This document shows positions 11,105 through 23,835 of a DNA stretch of 64,000 bases, piece after piece. The translations under genes and the position numbers were made by a program. How positions within the stretch are numbered: the first letter of the stretch is position 1; every line of letters starts with the position of its first letter. Location: NCBI GenBank assembly GCA_007570785.1, contig ML661799.1:1587598-1651597 (forward strand), written 5' to 3'. The DNA is from Antilocapra americana. Its lineage: Eukaryota; Chordata; Mammalia; Artiodactyla; Antilocapridae. The notes under the pieces are model-generated. The model saw nothing but the letters and a program-made list of their open reading frames with translations, did not search any database and was not told the DNA's origin.

Positions 11105-11760
11105 AGTTTATTCTCAACCCAGCACCCTGAGTGACCCTATCAAAACCTAAATTAAATCATGTCACACACCTTCACAAAACCCTCCAATGGCTCCCCATCT
11201 GATTTGGAACAAAACCCAAAACTACCACAATGGCCTCCAAGGCCATGCATACTCCAACCTGCGCTCTCTCTTCCATCTCATCTCCTACCTTGCTCCTGTC
11301 TGTACACTCCACTCCAGGTTTCTTGCTGGATACTGGCTTTCTGGCAGTCCTTCAAACACATCCAAAGGACCACTGTTTGTGGCCTTTGCATTCTCTTTTC
11401 CCTCTGCTTGGTATGCTTTTCCTTAGAAATTCATGGTTACTCTCACTTCATAAAGGCCTCAGCTCGAATGCCACCTCTTAAGAGAGGTCTTCTCTCTCCA
11501 CCTATCTAAAACTCATGTGGGACTTCCCTGGTGGTCCAGTGGCTAGGATTCCACACTTCCACTGCAGAGGGGACAGGTTCGAGCCCTGGTCAGGGATCTA
11601 GGATCCTCATGCTGCATGGCACAATCATAAATAAATAAAAAGTCTCTCATGAAATCAGAGACTTCTGTTTGCAACCTTGCTCCATCCCCAACACCTTGTC
11701 CAGTGCCTATCACACAGTACTCAACAAATACTTACTATTATGTGAAGAAAACCCCAGGAA
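11105..11760. mobile_element. L2 LINE 3' fragment
   Basis: It contains the typical L2 landmarks CCTCCAATGGCTCCCCATCT, GGCCTTTGCATTCTC and an AGAGAGGTCTTC block. Overlapping short frames of 80-116 codons come from stop-poor L2 sequence, not a gene. A CHR SINE splits it at about 11518-11640. Strand not assigned with confidence. Confidence 0.65.
11518..11640 (+). mobile_element. CHR-type SINE
   Basis: It has the head GGGACTTCCCTGGTGGTCCA, a B-box (GGTTCGAGCCC) and a tail of ATAAATAAATAAA. Inserted in the L2. Confidence 0.85.
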
Positions 11761-12239
11761 TCCACCTGCTTTCTGCTTCAGTTTCCTTCCCAGAGCTTGA
11801 TCCTCCCCACATAGAAGTCTCTCCCCAGGAGTGGACCATGCCCAAAGATTATTCCTGGGCCTCCCACAGAATAAGGTGCATTAAAGTGTACTACTGGTAG
11901 AAAAGGGAGCTGTTGGTTGGTGAAGAGACTTAGCGGTCCCTGACTATAAGGTGATTTGCCTTTGCTAGCGTTTTCAAGAGAAGGTATGAAGTACAAGTTG
12001 TTAAAGAGACAGAAGTACTGATTACTGTAACCCATTAATAACTAAAGAAATGGAGGGGGCAGAGATGGAAAAGAGAAAGAGAAGGAAAAACCTGAAACAT
12101 TGGTGATGTTCTTCCTTGGGCAAGACTCAAGAATATACATTTTAATAATTCCCCTGAGTGATTCATAAGTAACCAGCTTAAGACAGGTCCTTAGAAGGCA
12201 TTTGGAGATTTAGTAAAATACAAGGCCAAACATTTACAC
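11761..12239. other. No gene seen
   Basis: Unique sequence with no supported feature. Confidence 0.5.
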
Positions 12240-12460
12240 TGGGAAAGCCATGGACTCTCACAGCCAAGCAGACCTGGTTCAAGTCCTGCCATCACTGCGT
12301 ATCATCAGTGTAACCTTCTGCTATCATTTAACCTCTCAGATCCTGGCATTACATGTCTAGTTAGAGTTGATACATCTATCCTAACTGCACTGTTGTGAGA
12401 TGATTAAATCACAACACATGTAATATGCTTGGAACATAGTAGATTCTTAGTAGTTTACTA
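12240..12460 (+). mobile_element. MIR SINE
   Basis: Diverged MIR with recognisable AGACCTGGTTCAAGTCCTGC and the downstream 'gtgagatgattaaat' core. Confidence 0.75.
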
Positions 12461-12685
12461 CTGCTCTTTTTTATGGCCTCTATTTTCTGAGTGCTTACAA
12501 CCTCCCCACAATGTTGTGTTAACATTCTTACCCCTCTACTCCATGACCTCACAGAGGTGAAAACATATAGTCAAAAGGGCTAGTTCTTCTGCATATAGTA
12601 AAATCTTCAGCCCATACCTTCCCCAGAATTCCTCTTCCCTTCTCTAGAATAGATCAAGGAGCATATTTTAGCTCTTAACTACCCA

Positions 12686-12903
12686 CTGCATGCATGCTAA
12701 GTCATATCAGTCATGTCCGACTCTTCGTGACCCTATGAACTATAGCCCATCAGGCTCCTCTGTCCATAGGATTCTCCAGGCAAGAATATTGGAGTGGGTT
12801 GCCATGCTCTCCTCCAGGGGATCTTCCCAACCTAGGGATCTAACCCCTCAGCTCCTTTGTCTCCTGCATTGGCAGGCGGGTTGTTTACCACTAACACCAC
12901 CTG
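12686..12903 (-). mobile_element. Bov-tA SINE
   Basis: The reverse complement carries the tRNA-like head and the Bov-A unit. It is flanked by a perfect 11-bp target-site duplication, TTAACTACCCA, at 12675-12685 and 12904-12914. Confidence 0.95.
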
Positions 12904-12914
12904 TTAACTACCCA

Positions 12915-13500
12915 TTTATAATAAAAAAAAATCTTTGTATTTTAAGTCTCTACCAAGACTGCCACATTTATTTTAGGACAAAAGCTCAAGAAGGAGGTGG
13001 AACAGACCCCATGATCACTCTCTTGTAGATTTCTGGCAAGTGGCCTGCATGCATGGCTAGAATGTGGGTGTGCTGGGACTTAGGACTCCCTAATGCTGTG
13101 CACTCTCCATTAGGTTACATTCACCATCATCAAGACCTTTTGCTTTTGAGGGCAAAGAGGAAAAAAAGAGACAGGATGTTTGTATCTCCTGTTGCCTAAC
13201 CGCTGGAGTACTGGCTGGAGAGAGAAAGGGCAGCCAAAGATGCGCTCCCAAGCGTGGCTGCACAGCCTGCAAGGACAACCTGGAAACGCCTCTCCCAGTC
13301 CAAGCCTCTCCAGCTCAAGGCTGGCAGCCTTCTGCAGCTCCACACCCCCACCTGCTGGATGCAGCCTTGCACAGATCCCAACCATCCACAGGATACCTTT
13401 TTCTGTGAATCCTGTACACCAGCCCCTCCCCCCAGGTCTGCCTTGAGGGCCACAGAACAGGCTGGAATGAGGGAAAGTACCCCTATTTCTTTCCCACCTC
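12915..13500. other. No gene seen; GC-richer unique sequence
   Basis: Several overlapping frames of 60-90 codons open on both strands between 13090 and 13505 because the composition is stop-poor. None shows a recognisable domain or clear splice context, so I do not call a gene. Confidence 0.5.
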
Positions 13501-13501
13501 G

Positions 13502-13702
13502 TTAGTCACTCAGTCATATCCAACTCTTTGCGACTCCATGAACTGTAGCCTGCCAGACTCCTCTCTCCACGGAATTCTCCAGGCAAGAGTACTGGAGTGG
13601 GTTTGCCATTCCCTTCTCCAGGCTATCTTCCCAACCCAGGAATCGAACCCTGTCTCCCACATTGCAGGCAGATTCTTTACCAGCTGAGCCACCAAGGAAG
13701 CA
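13502..13702 (-). mobile_element. Bov-tA type SINE
   Basis: Reverse-strand SINE: GTTAGTCACTCAGTCATATC at the 3' end through to the complement of the head (AGCTGAGCCACCAAGGAAGC). No clean target-site duplication seen. Confidence 0.9.
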
Positions 13703-15349
13703 TCTCTTCCCCAGTCTTACTGTAAATCTTCATCTAGGATAGTGAGTGAACCCTTTATTCTCTCTAAACTTCAGTTTCTCCCAAGTTGTAGCCAGAGGAG
13801 GATTCAGCCTGACTTTCCTGCCCTCCCGGGGTGAAATGGAATAGAGTAAGACACCCACTCTGCCAGATGGAAAGAACTGGGACTTTGGAGAGGAAACTGC
13901 TATAAATCTGAGAACTCCGAGGATAAAAGCAGCAGCATTCTCAGTAAACAAATGAAGGAACTAAGTCCCAGAAAATCAGAGTAAGCAGCTGCAGGGAACA
14001 GACTTTATTTATTCATTCATTTATTCGATTACTCACTCAGATATATTAGTTGAGCCCCTACAATGCTCCTGGTACTGTGAAACAGGGATGAAAACCCAGT
14101 CACTGTACTTTAAGTCTCTTTGCTGAGCCACTCATCACCTTCTTCCTTTCCTCCTCCCTGTCACTGTTTTCCTTCTGAATATTTTTCCCAGTGTTCTTGG
14201 TAACCCTCATTCTACTGAAAACAAATTCTACATCCATAACACCCTCCAAGAACTTTCACTATATCCTCCCCCTCATTGTAACTAAAACCTGGCTTTTCCC
14301 CAAGGACATTAGTTCCCTTGCAGCCCTCTTGCCTGGAGGCAGCTCCCCCACCCCGGCATGAGTTCCATTTTCCAGCCAAGAAGGGTGCACTCGGGGTCAG
14401 CAGTCTCCCAGCTGCCATTGCCTCACCGGCAGTTTCACACTGACTTTTCTACCCTCATTTAAAGCCTTTATCAGACTGAATGGCCCATTGCCCCCTACTT
14501 CTTCCCTTGCTGTCCCTGACCGTGGCCCATGCCAGCTGAGGACTCTCTCTACTTACCCCTACACATCAGCTTCCACCAAGGTCCTGAGACAAATTGCTCA
14601 CACCCATGCATTCGACACGCTAACCTCCCCCTAACTTTATCCTAATCACTTCAGACAATCTTTTGTGCTGCTTTCAGCCATGCTTTTCAAGGCCACAATT
14701 GGACCATTACTAGTACACCCCATCTCTCAAAATTTAAACTTCAGTGCCCCATTTGGACCACAATCCCTCCAACTTTATTCTGTTCCTCCCACTTCCAAAC
14801 TCCATAACCTCACTGAGTTCTAGCACTTTAACCCCTTTATTGCCTCACAATTTATCTTCCCTCCTCCCTCAAGCCCAGGGCTCAGTACTTGGAAAACCAA
14901 GCTAGTCCTCTGGTCAATAAACTGAGTGAGTTCTCATCAGCCTCTTAAGCCCCCTTGCTCCCTTTTCCTTCTACTCCCAAGGCCTGACCCTGAGTCAGTC
15001 CTTCAGCTGCCTGTTCTGCCCTTAAGCCTGGACTTCTGGGTCCTGGTGAGGAAAATTGTCTACTCTGGCACACATTGGACTTCTGGAAGGTTCTTCAAGG
15101 ACCATTACAAATCTGTCTCACTCTCCCCAAAGCCTCGGCAGATAGTCTGTCCTCCTATTTCACTGAAAAATTAGAGCCAAAAACTTCCTCGGAAGTTCCT
15201 CACCATCCTCTCATAAATGAATTCTGATTACCTGCCACATAGCCTTCCTTAGGGTCTCCAGGTCAGAGGTCGCTCCTCTCCCTGTTCAGAGTCAGCCTTT
15301 CTACCTAGGCCTAAATTCTCTTCTGTCCTCTGCCCCCACGACACCTCTG
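13703..15349. other. No gene seen; a short L2-like relic
   Basis: About 13995-14100 (TTATTCATTCATTTATTC and 'gagcccctacaatgctcctgg') resembles an L2 3' end on the - strand. The rest is pyrimidine-rich unique sequence in which I recognise no exon. Confidence 0.5.
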
Positions 15350-16050
15350 AAATTTCTTTTTATTTTTTTTACAATCATATCTCACTTTGTTTTTTATTTT
15401 CTTTACATTATTGTGTTGGTTTTGCCATACATTGACATGAATCCACCCTGGGTATACCTGTGTTCCCCTTCCAGAACCCGCCTCCCACCTCCCTCCTGAT
15501 TCCATCCCTCTGGGTCATCCCAGTGCATCAGCCCTGAGCACCCTGTATAATGCATCAAACCTGGGCTGGTGATTCATTTCACATATGATAATTTACATGT
15601 TTCAATGCCATTCTCCCATATCATCCCACCCTTGCCCTCTCCCACAGAGTCCAAAAGACTGTTCTATACATCTGTGTCTCCTTTGCTGTCTCGCATACAG
15701 GATTATCATTACCATCTTTCTAAATTCCATATATATGCATGAATATACTGAATTGCTGTTTTTCCTTCTGGCTTCCTTCACTCTGTATAATAGGCTTCAG
15801 TTTCGTCCACCTCATTAGAACTGATTCAAATGTATTCTTTTTAATGGCTGAGTAATATTCTATTGTGTATATATGTACCACAGCTTCCTTATCCATTCGT
15901 CTGCTGATGGACATCTAGGTTGCTTCTATGTCCTGGCTATTGTAAACAGTCTGGCGATGAACACTGGGGTACATGTGTCTCTTTCAATTCTGGTTTCCTC
16001 GGTGTGTATGCCCAGCAGTGGGATTGCTATTCCCTTCTTTCATCAGCATC
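15350..16050 (-). mobile_element. L1 LINE 3' end, reverse strand
   Basis: Poly-T near 15357-15370 is followed by the ruminant L1 3' UTR (CATTATTGTGTTGGTTTTGC) and the ORF2 end (AATGGCTGAGTAATATTC; CCCAGCAGTGGGATTGCT). It is truncated at the 5' side near 16050. Confidence 0.85.
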
Positions 16051-16065
16051 TCAGTCAGAGTCACT

Positions 16066-16078
16066 CAGGAGACAGAAT
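16066..16078. repeat. Target-site duplication, left copy
   Basis: CAGGAGACAGAAT is repeated exactly at 16506-16518 and brackets a reverse BovB fragment. Confidence 0.9.
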
Positions 16079-16505
16079 GTTGTTGTTGTTCAGTCACTAA
16101 GTCATTTCTGACTCTTTGCAACCCCATGGACTGCCGCATACTAGGCTTCCCTGTTTTTCACTATCTCCCAGAGTTTGCTGAAACTCACATTCATTGAGTT
16201 GTTGATGGCATCCAAACATCTCATCCTCTGTCACCCTCTTCTCCTGCCCTCAATCTTTCCCAGCTTCAGGGTCTTTTCCAATGAGTTGGGTCTTTGCATC
16301 AGGTGGCCAATGTATTGGAGCTTCAGCTTTAGCATCAATCCTTCCAATAAATATTCAGGGTTGATTTCCTTTGGGATTGACTGATTTGATCTCCTTGCTG
16401 TCCAAAGGACTCTCAAGAGTCTTCTTCAACACCACAGTTTGAAAGCATCAATTCTTCAGTGTTCAGCCTTCTTCATGATCCAACTCTCACATCTATACAT
16501 GACTG
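16079..16505 (-). mobile_element. BovB LINE 3' fragment, reverse strand
   Basis: The 427-bp reverse-complement BovB 3' end starts with a (GTT)n tail at 16079 and covers the C-terminal coding region. A perfect 13-bp target-site duplication proves a single retrotransposition. Confidence 0.95.
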
Positions 16506-16518
16506 CAGGAGACAGAAT
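16506..16518. repeat. Target-site duplication, right copy
   Basis: Partner of 16066-16078. Confidence 0.9.
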
Positions 16519-17290
16519 ACAAACCCTAATTTAAACAGAGGGATTTTAACTTAAAGAATTACTAGCTATAACAAGGGTTTACCTTCTAAAGAGAAAGAAA
16601 GAACTCAATAAGATACACAAATACCAAATATAGGGAACAGCCTCTACCTCTAGGACTGAGACAGAAATCTGAAGAGGCCCTGCCCTCTCAGCTGATGTCT
16701 AACCTATGTTGGAAAGGGTGAGGCCTTGACCCACTGGATGGCAGAGATGTTGTGCCAACAGAATTCACCAAGAAGCCACCCTCTGGGGTACCTGAGAAAG
16801 CCATCAACATAGAAGGTCTGTGCTGTAGAGCTTGCAAGGCCACCCACCACACACTGCCCAGGAAGCCATCTACAGTGCCAAAGGTCATCCCTAGGAAGGT
16901 GTTGCCCTGACAAGCTTGCTAGGAAAATACCTGTAAGGATGGTGCACTAGAAAGCCATACTCTGGTATGCAGAGGAAGCTGCCCACGGGGAGGAGCCTTG
17001 TGCTACTGGCTACCCTGTGTATGTGGCTGTAGACCACTCTTGGAGCTGGCCACCTTATGCTGCTGTGCTCTGCTGCAAGAGCCCGCAAAGAGGACACAGG
17101 AACCAGGTAGAGAAGCCCTTTCCTCCAGGTATGCCCTCCGTGCCCTCTACTGACGTATCTTAACCTTATGCCAGGTGACAAAGGAGAAAGGCTTATATTA
17201 ATGATAAGGTCCAGCTCCATTTCCACAGAGCAGGCAATGAAGAATGTATTTGGAGCAGAGAAGCAATAGTTTGGTAAGTGACATTTTAAT
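16519..17290. other. Probable ancient interspersed repeat, unassigned
   Basis: The block reads like a mammalian interspersed repeat I half-recognise ('agctgcccacggggaggagc', 'ccaggtgacaaaggagaaag', 'ggtccagctccatttccaca'), but I cannot name the family. The frames of 66-111 codons on the - strand have no recognisable domain. Confidence 0.4.
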
Positions 17291-17517
17291 AATTGGTATC
17301 TTCCACTTCCCTTGCTTTACCAGCTTCTTTCACTCAGCCTATGAATATGCGCAAGTATTACCAACTAAACATACACACGCACATCTCCAGTCACTATGCT
17401 CCCCACTAGTTATGACAATCTGTCTCATTTCCTTCTATGCAAAGCTTCTAGAAAATATAGTCCTCATTCATTGTTTTCTCTTTCATATTCCTTTCACTTC
17501 TTTTTCTACTACATGTG

Positions 17518-17618
17518 TGAGTACTGAATTGCTTCAGTTGTGTTCGACTCTTTGAAACCCGGTGGAACACAGCCCACCATGCTCTGCCCATGGGATTCTC
17601 CAGGCAAGAATACAGACC
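17518..17618 (-). mobile_element. Bov-A SINE fragment
   Basis: A short reverse Bov-A unit, GCTTCAGTTGTGTTCGACTC to GATTCTCCAGGCAAGAATAC. It is truncated on its 5' side. Confidence 0.85.
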
Positions 17619-17839
17619 TGGCTCTAACTACCACTATCCACAGAAATTTCTATAGCCAAACTCATTGATGAAACTGAGAGGGTAATTTTTTTTCTTATCC
17701 TTTTTAATTTAACATCTAAGCACTTTACACTGGTTATAATTCTCTCTTTCCTTGCATTCTGTGACATTCTTTATGGTAGATTATATTATTGGCTCAAAAT
17801 TTTCCCTGCTTCCAACTTTGCCATGGTTCACTGTGGGTA

Positions 17840-18165
17840 GAATATACTTCCCTGCTCCGCTTTACTTTGGGCTTGGCTGTGGACTTGCACTGGCCGATGA
17901 CATGTGAATTGAACTGACAACTGGTCAGTTCCAAAGAGAGACTCTTCTATTTGCCCTCTTGCACTCCAGCCCTCAGCCATACAAAGAAAATGCCCAAGGT
18001 AGCCTCTTCTCCATCAGCTTGAGCCCGTAATAAGGAACACATGGAGTAGACATGAACACAATCCACAGCCTGGATCTGAGCTGCCAGAACCAACTTACAA
18101 AGCCATAAACATGAAATAAATGTATGTTGTTGTAAGTCGTTGAGATTGTAAAATTTGGCAATATA
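17840..18165. other. Probable LTR- or DNA-type repeat remnant, unassigned
   Basis: The ending 'tgttgttgtaagtcgttgag' followed by 'atttggcaatatagcaaatg' resembles the 3' ends of ancient mammalian repeats. I cannot assign a family. Confidence 0.35.
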
Positions 18166-18775
18166 GCAAATGCTGGTTAATATCTATCTAGATAAATTAA
18201 GATAAAAAGAAGCACAAATTGCTAATATCAGGAATAATAGAGGAAACCACTGAAAATTTTATAGATACTAAAATGATATGAAATATCTTACAATTTTATT
18301 TGTCAATTAATCTCAATAAATCTGAAAAGGGAGGATGTAAAGTATGCAAACTATTTGAGATACAAATTAGTAAAGGTGACACAAAAGAAATACAAAATCT
18401 AAATAGTCCTTTATCTATTAAATAAATTGAATTTTTAGTTTAAAAACTTTCCACAAAGAAAGCACCAGGTCAAACAGCTTCATAGAAGGAAGAAATTATA
18501 CCAGTCATACTCATTGTAATAGAATTCCTAGGATAGCAATAGGATGTTGGTATGGGGGAAGAGAGAGAACACATACAGTCTGCAAAGAAGGAAGTAAAAT
18601 TTTCTCTATTCACAGGTGACATGATTGTGTATATAGAAATTCTTAAGGAATCTACACTTCAAAATGTGAAAACTAATAAGTGAATTGAGCAAGATTATAT
18701 GACACAAGGTCAAATATAAAAAATCAATTGTTTTTCTCTAGACTATAAAAAATTGAAAAAATTTTTTTAATTTTA
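18166..18775 (+). mobile_element. L1 ORF2 fragment
   Basis: Scrambled ORF2 sequence (for example TTCACAGGTGACATGATTGT and the preceding 'aacagcttcatagaagg'), with stops in all frames. Confidence 0.55.
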
Positions 18776-20684
18776 ATGCTATTTAAATTAGCATCAAGGC
18801 TTCTAATTCTGATCAAGATGGAGTAACAAAGGCAACATTTAATCTCCTACCTGAAATAACTAAAACACTAGACAAAATATATGAAACAACAGTTTTCAGA
18901 CACTAGGGATCAGACAGCACAGGCAGTGGTCCTTAAGAGAGAGGGAAAAAAACAAGATGAGCTCTATGATGTCCTCAATCAGTGACAGGAATGGGTTTCC
19001 AAGTTTTGGCACTAGAAGCGGGAACCCAGACATAGCCCAAAGTCTCCCTCGGAATCCAAGAAGATCAATGTAGCTAAAATTCACAAGGAAGAGCATCAGA
19101 GATGAGGGAGTTGCACTGAAAGAGACTCCCAGAGAACTACAAAGGGTCTCCCTCAAGTCTTTGGCCTAGTGCTGATCAGTACATTCATATGAGAAAACTA
19201 CTCAAAGCTGAAGGAAAAGAAAGCACCTGAAAGAGTGAGGGTGGGGACAATCCTCAGGGCTCATCTCCCAAAAAGAATGGAAAACTTCCTAATTTACAGG
19301 TCATCAGGTAGAATGTTCACAAGGGGATTGCTTCAGTTGTGGGCAGTATTAGCTATAGATTAAAAACAGTTCTGGTCATGCCTAACAAAGCAAGCCTGAA
19401 AAGGACCAAATAATTTCCAAAAAACTACATCACAGAATAAAGCCCAATTATAGTTGTAGGAATACAAAAACATCCAGTACCCAACAAGGTAAAATACAAA
19501 ATGTCTGGAATCCAATAAAAAATTATAAGATACAAATAAGCAGGAAAATTCAATCCATAATAAAGAGAAAAATTCATTAATGGAAACTGATGTAGATGTT
19601 AGAATTAGTGGACAAAGACATTACAGTTGGCAAAACTATATTCCATATGTTAAGGAAGGTAAAGGAAAGATTAAACATATTAAGTGAAAACATGAAAGAT
19701 ATAAAAGACTCAAATAGAACTTCTAAAGATAAAAATGAAAATGATTGAGATGAATAACATATTAGACACTGAAAAATTAAACATTAGTGAACTTCAAGAG
19801 AGAGCAACCGAAAATTATACAAAATAAACACAAAAAGAAAATAAATTTTAAAAAACCACCAGAGTATTAGTGAGACAACTTCAGATAACTTATTATATAT
19901 GCAGTTAGACCCCAAAAGAAAAAAGACAAGAGAAGTCAGAAAAAAAATTGAAGAAATATTAACCAAAATTTTTCAAAATTTTATGAAAATAAGTCCACAG
20001 ACTCAAAAATCTCAGTGAACCTCAAGCATAAGAAATACGAATCTAAGACACTTTATAAAATTTCATCAAAGCATAAAGTGTGAAGGGATACATTTAACAA
20101 AATATATGTAAAATTCATACATGGAAAACTAGAAAGCATTATTGAGAGAAATTAAATACTTAAAGAAGTGGACTGAAAGGTACAATATTACTGTCAACTC
20201 TCCCCAAAATGATAGATTCAATATAATTCCAATAAAAATTCCAGGAGGCTCTATTTTGTAGAAATTAACAAGTGATTTTAAATTTTATGTGAAGGTTCAA
20301 AGGATCTAAAATAGCCAAAACCATTACTTTAAAAGAAGCTGGAAGACTTAAATAACTTAGCTTGAAGATTTATTATAAGTATAAAAATCATATGCTATTG
20401 GCATTAAAATAGGCAAATAAATGAAACAGACCAGAAATAGACCCCAAGGATGGCCAAGAAGCACATAAGATATTCAATCATTAGTCATCAGAAAAGTGCA
20501 AATTAAAACCACAGTTAGATACTACTACACACTTAATAGAGTTGCTAAAAATTAAATACAGTAACAATACCACTTGTGGTAAGAATATGGAGCATCTAGA
20601 AATCTCATATATTACTGATTAGAGTATAAAATGATATAACCACTCTAGAAAGAAGTAGGCAATCTCTCTTAAACATACACTGAT

Positions 20685-20775
20685 TGTGAAATATATATAT
20701 ATATATATGCAAGTGAAAATATATATATACATATATATAAAATATATATACATTTTGTATACATATATATGTTTA
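20685..20775. repeat. (TA)n-rich low-complexity tract
   Basis: Runs of TATATA interrupted by short non-repeat pieces. The short reading frame over it is an artefact. Confidence 0.9.
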
Positions 20776-20976
20776 CACACAAAAACTTGTACACAAATGT
20801 TCATAGCACTTCACTCATAATAGTCCCAAACTAGAAATAACTCAAATATCCACCAACAGATGAGTGGAAAAACAAATCATGGTATATTCATATAGTGAAA
20901 TTTTACATTAGAAATAAACAGGAACAAGTTACTGCAGCAACACTGATGAAACAGGATACAAAAAAGTAGGTATTGA

Positions 20977-21170
20977 GACTTTCCTGGTGATCCAGAGGCT
21001 AAGACTCCAGGCTCCCAAGGCAGGGGACTGGGGTTCAATGCCTGGTTAAGGAACTGGATCCCACAAACTACAACTAAAGATCACCCATGCCACGGCAAAT
21101 GAAAAGTAAAGATCCCTTATGCCACAACTAAGACTCGGCACAGCTAAATAAGTAAATAATTTTAAAATTA
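20977..21170 (+). mobile_element. CHR-type SINE
   Basis: Head GACTTTCCTGGTGATCCAGA, degenerate B-box (GGTTCAATGCC), and a body of 'gccacaactaagactcggca' ending in TAAATAAGTAAAT. Confidence 0.8.
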
Positions 21171-21480
21171 AAAAAAAATCTGTAAGATACTGTGTGACTA
21201 CATTGAATAAAAGTTTAAAATAGGCAAAACTAATCTATGATAATAGAAATCTAAGTGGTCACTTAGAACTGGAAGTGCAGGGGAATAACTGGGGAGGGAC
21301 TCAGGGGAATCTTACTATGATGGAAATATTCTATATCCTGACGGGGTAGGGGTCCCATGAGTGCTTATATTTGTCAAAATTTCACCAGAACTCCCTGTTG
21401 TTTGCTGACATGGTAACATCTGACGGGAACTGTACACTCTAAATGAGTGCACTGGTCATGTGTAAATTACACCTCAATAG

Positions 21481-21859
21481 GTAGTTTCTTTTTAAAAGGA
21501 AATAGAAAAACAAAATCCAACTAAATGCATCTCTCTCCTGATCCTCTGCTTACACTTCTGAATAGCCCTACTGAATCTTCTTTGTGAACTCTTCATTTGG
21601 TTTGAAACACAGATTACTTCATGTTTCCATCCTCCATTCCATGCACTTGTCTCTCCTATAACCCTAGTTAGTTCCCTTACTGCCAATGGTATGACTAACA
21701 CTTATTTTATGATCATTCTCAAATCTATATTTCTTACACAGACTTCTCCCCAGAACCCCAGACTGGTATATCCAAATGCTTAATAAAAAACCTGTATCTT
21801 AAACTCAACATGTCCAAAACTAAGATTGCTACACATGACCTCAAGACTGCCTTTTCTAC
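21481..21859. other. No gene seen
   Basis: Unique sequence, with only one stop-limited short frame on the - strand. Confidence 0.5.
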
Positions 21860-21917
21860 TATATTCTTTTTCATTTATTTTATTGACATATAGTTGATTT
21901 ACAATGTTGTGTTCTAC
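21860..21917 (-). mobile_element. L1 3' end fragment
   Basis: TTATTTTATTGACATATAGT and 'gatttacaatgttgtgttct' are the terminal bases of an L1 3' UTR on the - strand. A SINE cuts it at 21918. Confidence 0.75.
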
Positions 21918-22135
21918 TGCATGCTCATTTATTTCAGTTGTGTCCAACTCTTTGCGAACCTATAGACTGTAGCCGCGAGGCTCCTCTGTCGATGGGATTC
22001 TCCAGGCAAGAACCCTGGAGTGGGTTGCCATGCCCTCCTCCAGGGGAATCTTCTCGACGCAGGGATCGAACCCACATCTCTTATGTCTCTGCATTGGCAG
22101 GCGGGTTCTTGACCACTAGTGCCACCTGAGCAGTT
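21918..22135 (-). mobile_element. Bov-tA SINE
   Basis: Complete reverse element from GCATGCTCATTTATTTCAGT to the complement of the head, ACTAGTGCCACCTGAG. The flanks GTTCTACTG and GTTCCACTG are a possible target-site duplication with one mismatch. Confidence 0.92.
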
Positions 22136-22404
22136 CCACTGTATTCTTCATGTAAGTTGATACACTGCTGGACACACAGTAAGCACTGCATATGTTGAAT
22201 GAATGAAAGATGGAGTTACTAAGAGCCAAAAATTCCTTCAGTTCTCCCTCTTCTATACTAATTAAGCACGCAACCAACATGTTTTGCTTAATCCTGCCTT
22301 TCCCTCCCACTAGGAAGCTAGAAAGATATAACCTTCTTCTTGGCTGACTATGAGACACTAAGCAAATTCTCATGCTCTCGGGGCCTCGGAGGCATTAAAT
22401 ATAA

Positions 22405-22610
22405 AAGGTATGCATTTGGAATCAGATAGAAGCAGACTCAGATCCCTGCCTACTGCTGATATATCTTTAGCATGTTCTTTTTATCCTTTGAATTTCACTT
22501 TCCTTATCCATGAAGGAGAAAGACTAATATCTATTTTAAGGTTGCTCTGAATATTAAATGAAATGGAAGGTTATCACTGCCAGGAACATAGGAAGTGTCA
22601 CTAAGTCAGT
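22405..22610 (+). mobile_element. MIR SINE
   Basis: Diverged MIR in + orientation; 'actttccttatccatgaagg' is its recognisable core end. Confidence 0.65.
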
Positions 22611-23639
22611 GCCTTCTCTTCCCACTCCCCACTACCACCTCCACTCTCACCCTAGACGGAGAGGGAGACAGAATGGAGGTGGCACACGTTTCTGAATGGC
22701 ACCTCCTCAGACTGACAGGCTTTATTTCAAGATAAGGAAAGATGTTCTCCCCTCCCCCCTTCCTTGAGTGCCACAGTCACCAAGAGAACTGTGTGCCATT
22801 GGTATTCCAGGCAAATGCACTCACCTGCAGAGGTGCTCCTATCTGATGATGCATCTGTCAGGGAAACTAGCAAAAGGAACACTGTGTTTAGAAAATATAT
22901 TTTTCCCCTCCCCAGGTAAGCAGGAGAAATAATGGAATTCAAGTTGGAAGGACCATGAGATAAAACTCCTGCCCCCCAGGTGTTTATCCCAGTTCATAAA
23001 AACAACTACTTCAAGGTAATAATAAAAAAAAAAACCTCCCTGTTGGGGAAGCAAACGGAACCACAGGCTTCTGAAACAGTTTGAGAGAAAATGGCAAACT
23101 CAGGGAGCAGACAGCAAACGCATGTCAAGCAGGGTCAGCGCAGAGTGCCTCGCTCACAGACAAGGCTCTGGGGGAGGCTGGACCCCTCAAATCACACCGG
23201 CCAGGAGGAGAGCACATGGAACTTCTGTCAAGTCCACAGGCCTCAGCAGGATATGGGGAGGTTCCCCTTTACTCCTGCACCCCCACCCGAAGAATTTCAC
23301 TTCACTTCCATTTCTTTAATGCTGCCCTATAAACTCTGTCCCCCAGGACACTGTCCCCCCCACTCCTTTCCCTGTTGTCCCTGAAGATAAACACACAGTC
23401 TTTTATGGTGGGAAGAGTTTGTTAATCACTAGAAGACAATGGACAGAGAGAAACAAAACCACCGACACTTATCTAATGAGCCCTTGTATGTAAGGCTACC
23501 AAACGTCCCTGATTGCATAGGTCCTAACATCATGATTAATAGTATATTTTTTACTCTCAAAATTATCCATGTGTGGTCATATCGTAGAATAAGCTATTCT
23601 ATCGATATGGTGTTTACTCACTTTTTATCAGGCCTATAA
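22611..23639. other. No gene seen
   Basis: Unique sequence with frames up to 97 codons (about 23090-23384) that carry no recognisable domain and no convincing splice sites. Confidence 0.5.
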
Positions 23640-23805
23640 ACATTAACTTATTTAACCCTGAAAGCAATTCTATGAGCTAAGAAACATTTTTAAAATAATG
23701 AAGCCAAGACATAATGAGGTTGAGTGACTTACCCAAGGTCTCACAGAGAGTCAGTGTCCGAGCCAGGATTTGAACCGAGGCATTCTGGCTTCAGTGTCCT
23801 TTTTC
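23640..23805 (-). mobile_element. MIR SINE
   Basis: Reverse MIR: 'gaggttgagtgacttaccca', 'aggtctcacagagag' and 'gccaggatttgaaccgaggc'. Confidence 0.8.
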
Positions 23806-23835
23806 TGTTGTTGTTCTAGAGATGTTTGGCTTCTT

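Larger units (their letters stand above)
18776..21480 (+). mobile_element. Ancient L1/HAL1-like LINE
   Basis: It begins with an L1-like 5'/ORF1 region ('gatcaagatggagtaacaaa'; 'ggtaaaatacaaaatgtctg') and passes directly to ORF2-end and 3' UTR sequence (20060-21480), with most of ORF2 missing. That is the layout of HAL1 or of an internally deleted L1M. No frame is open for long. A SINE is inserted at about 20977-21170. Confidence 0.6.

Noticed and set aside
12915..13505. Cluster of 60-90-codon frames on both strands suggesting an exon
   Set aside because: Mutually overlapping frames in all directions, no splice-site pair with a domain, and no similarity I recognise.
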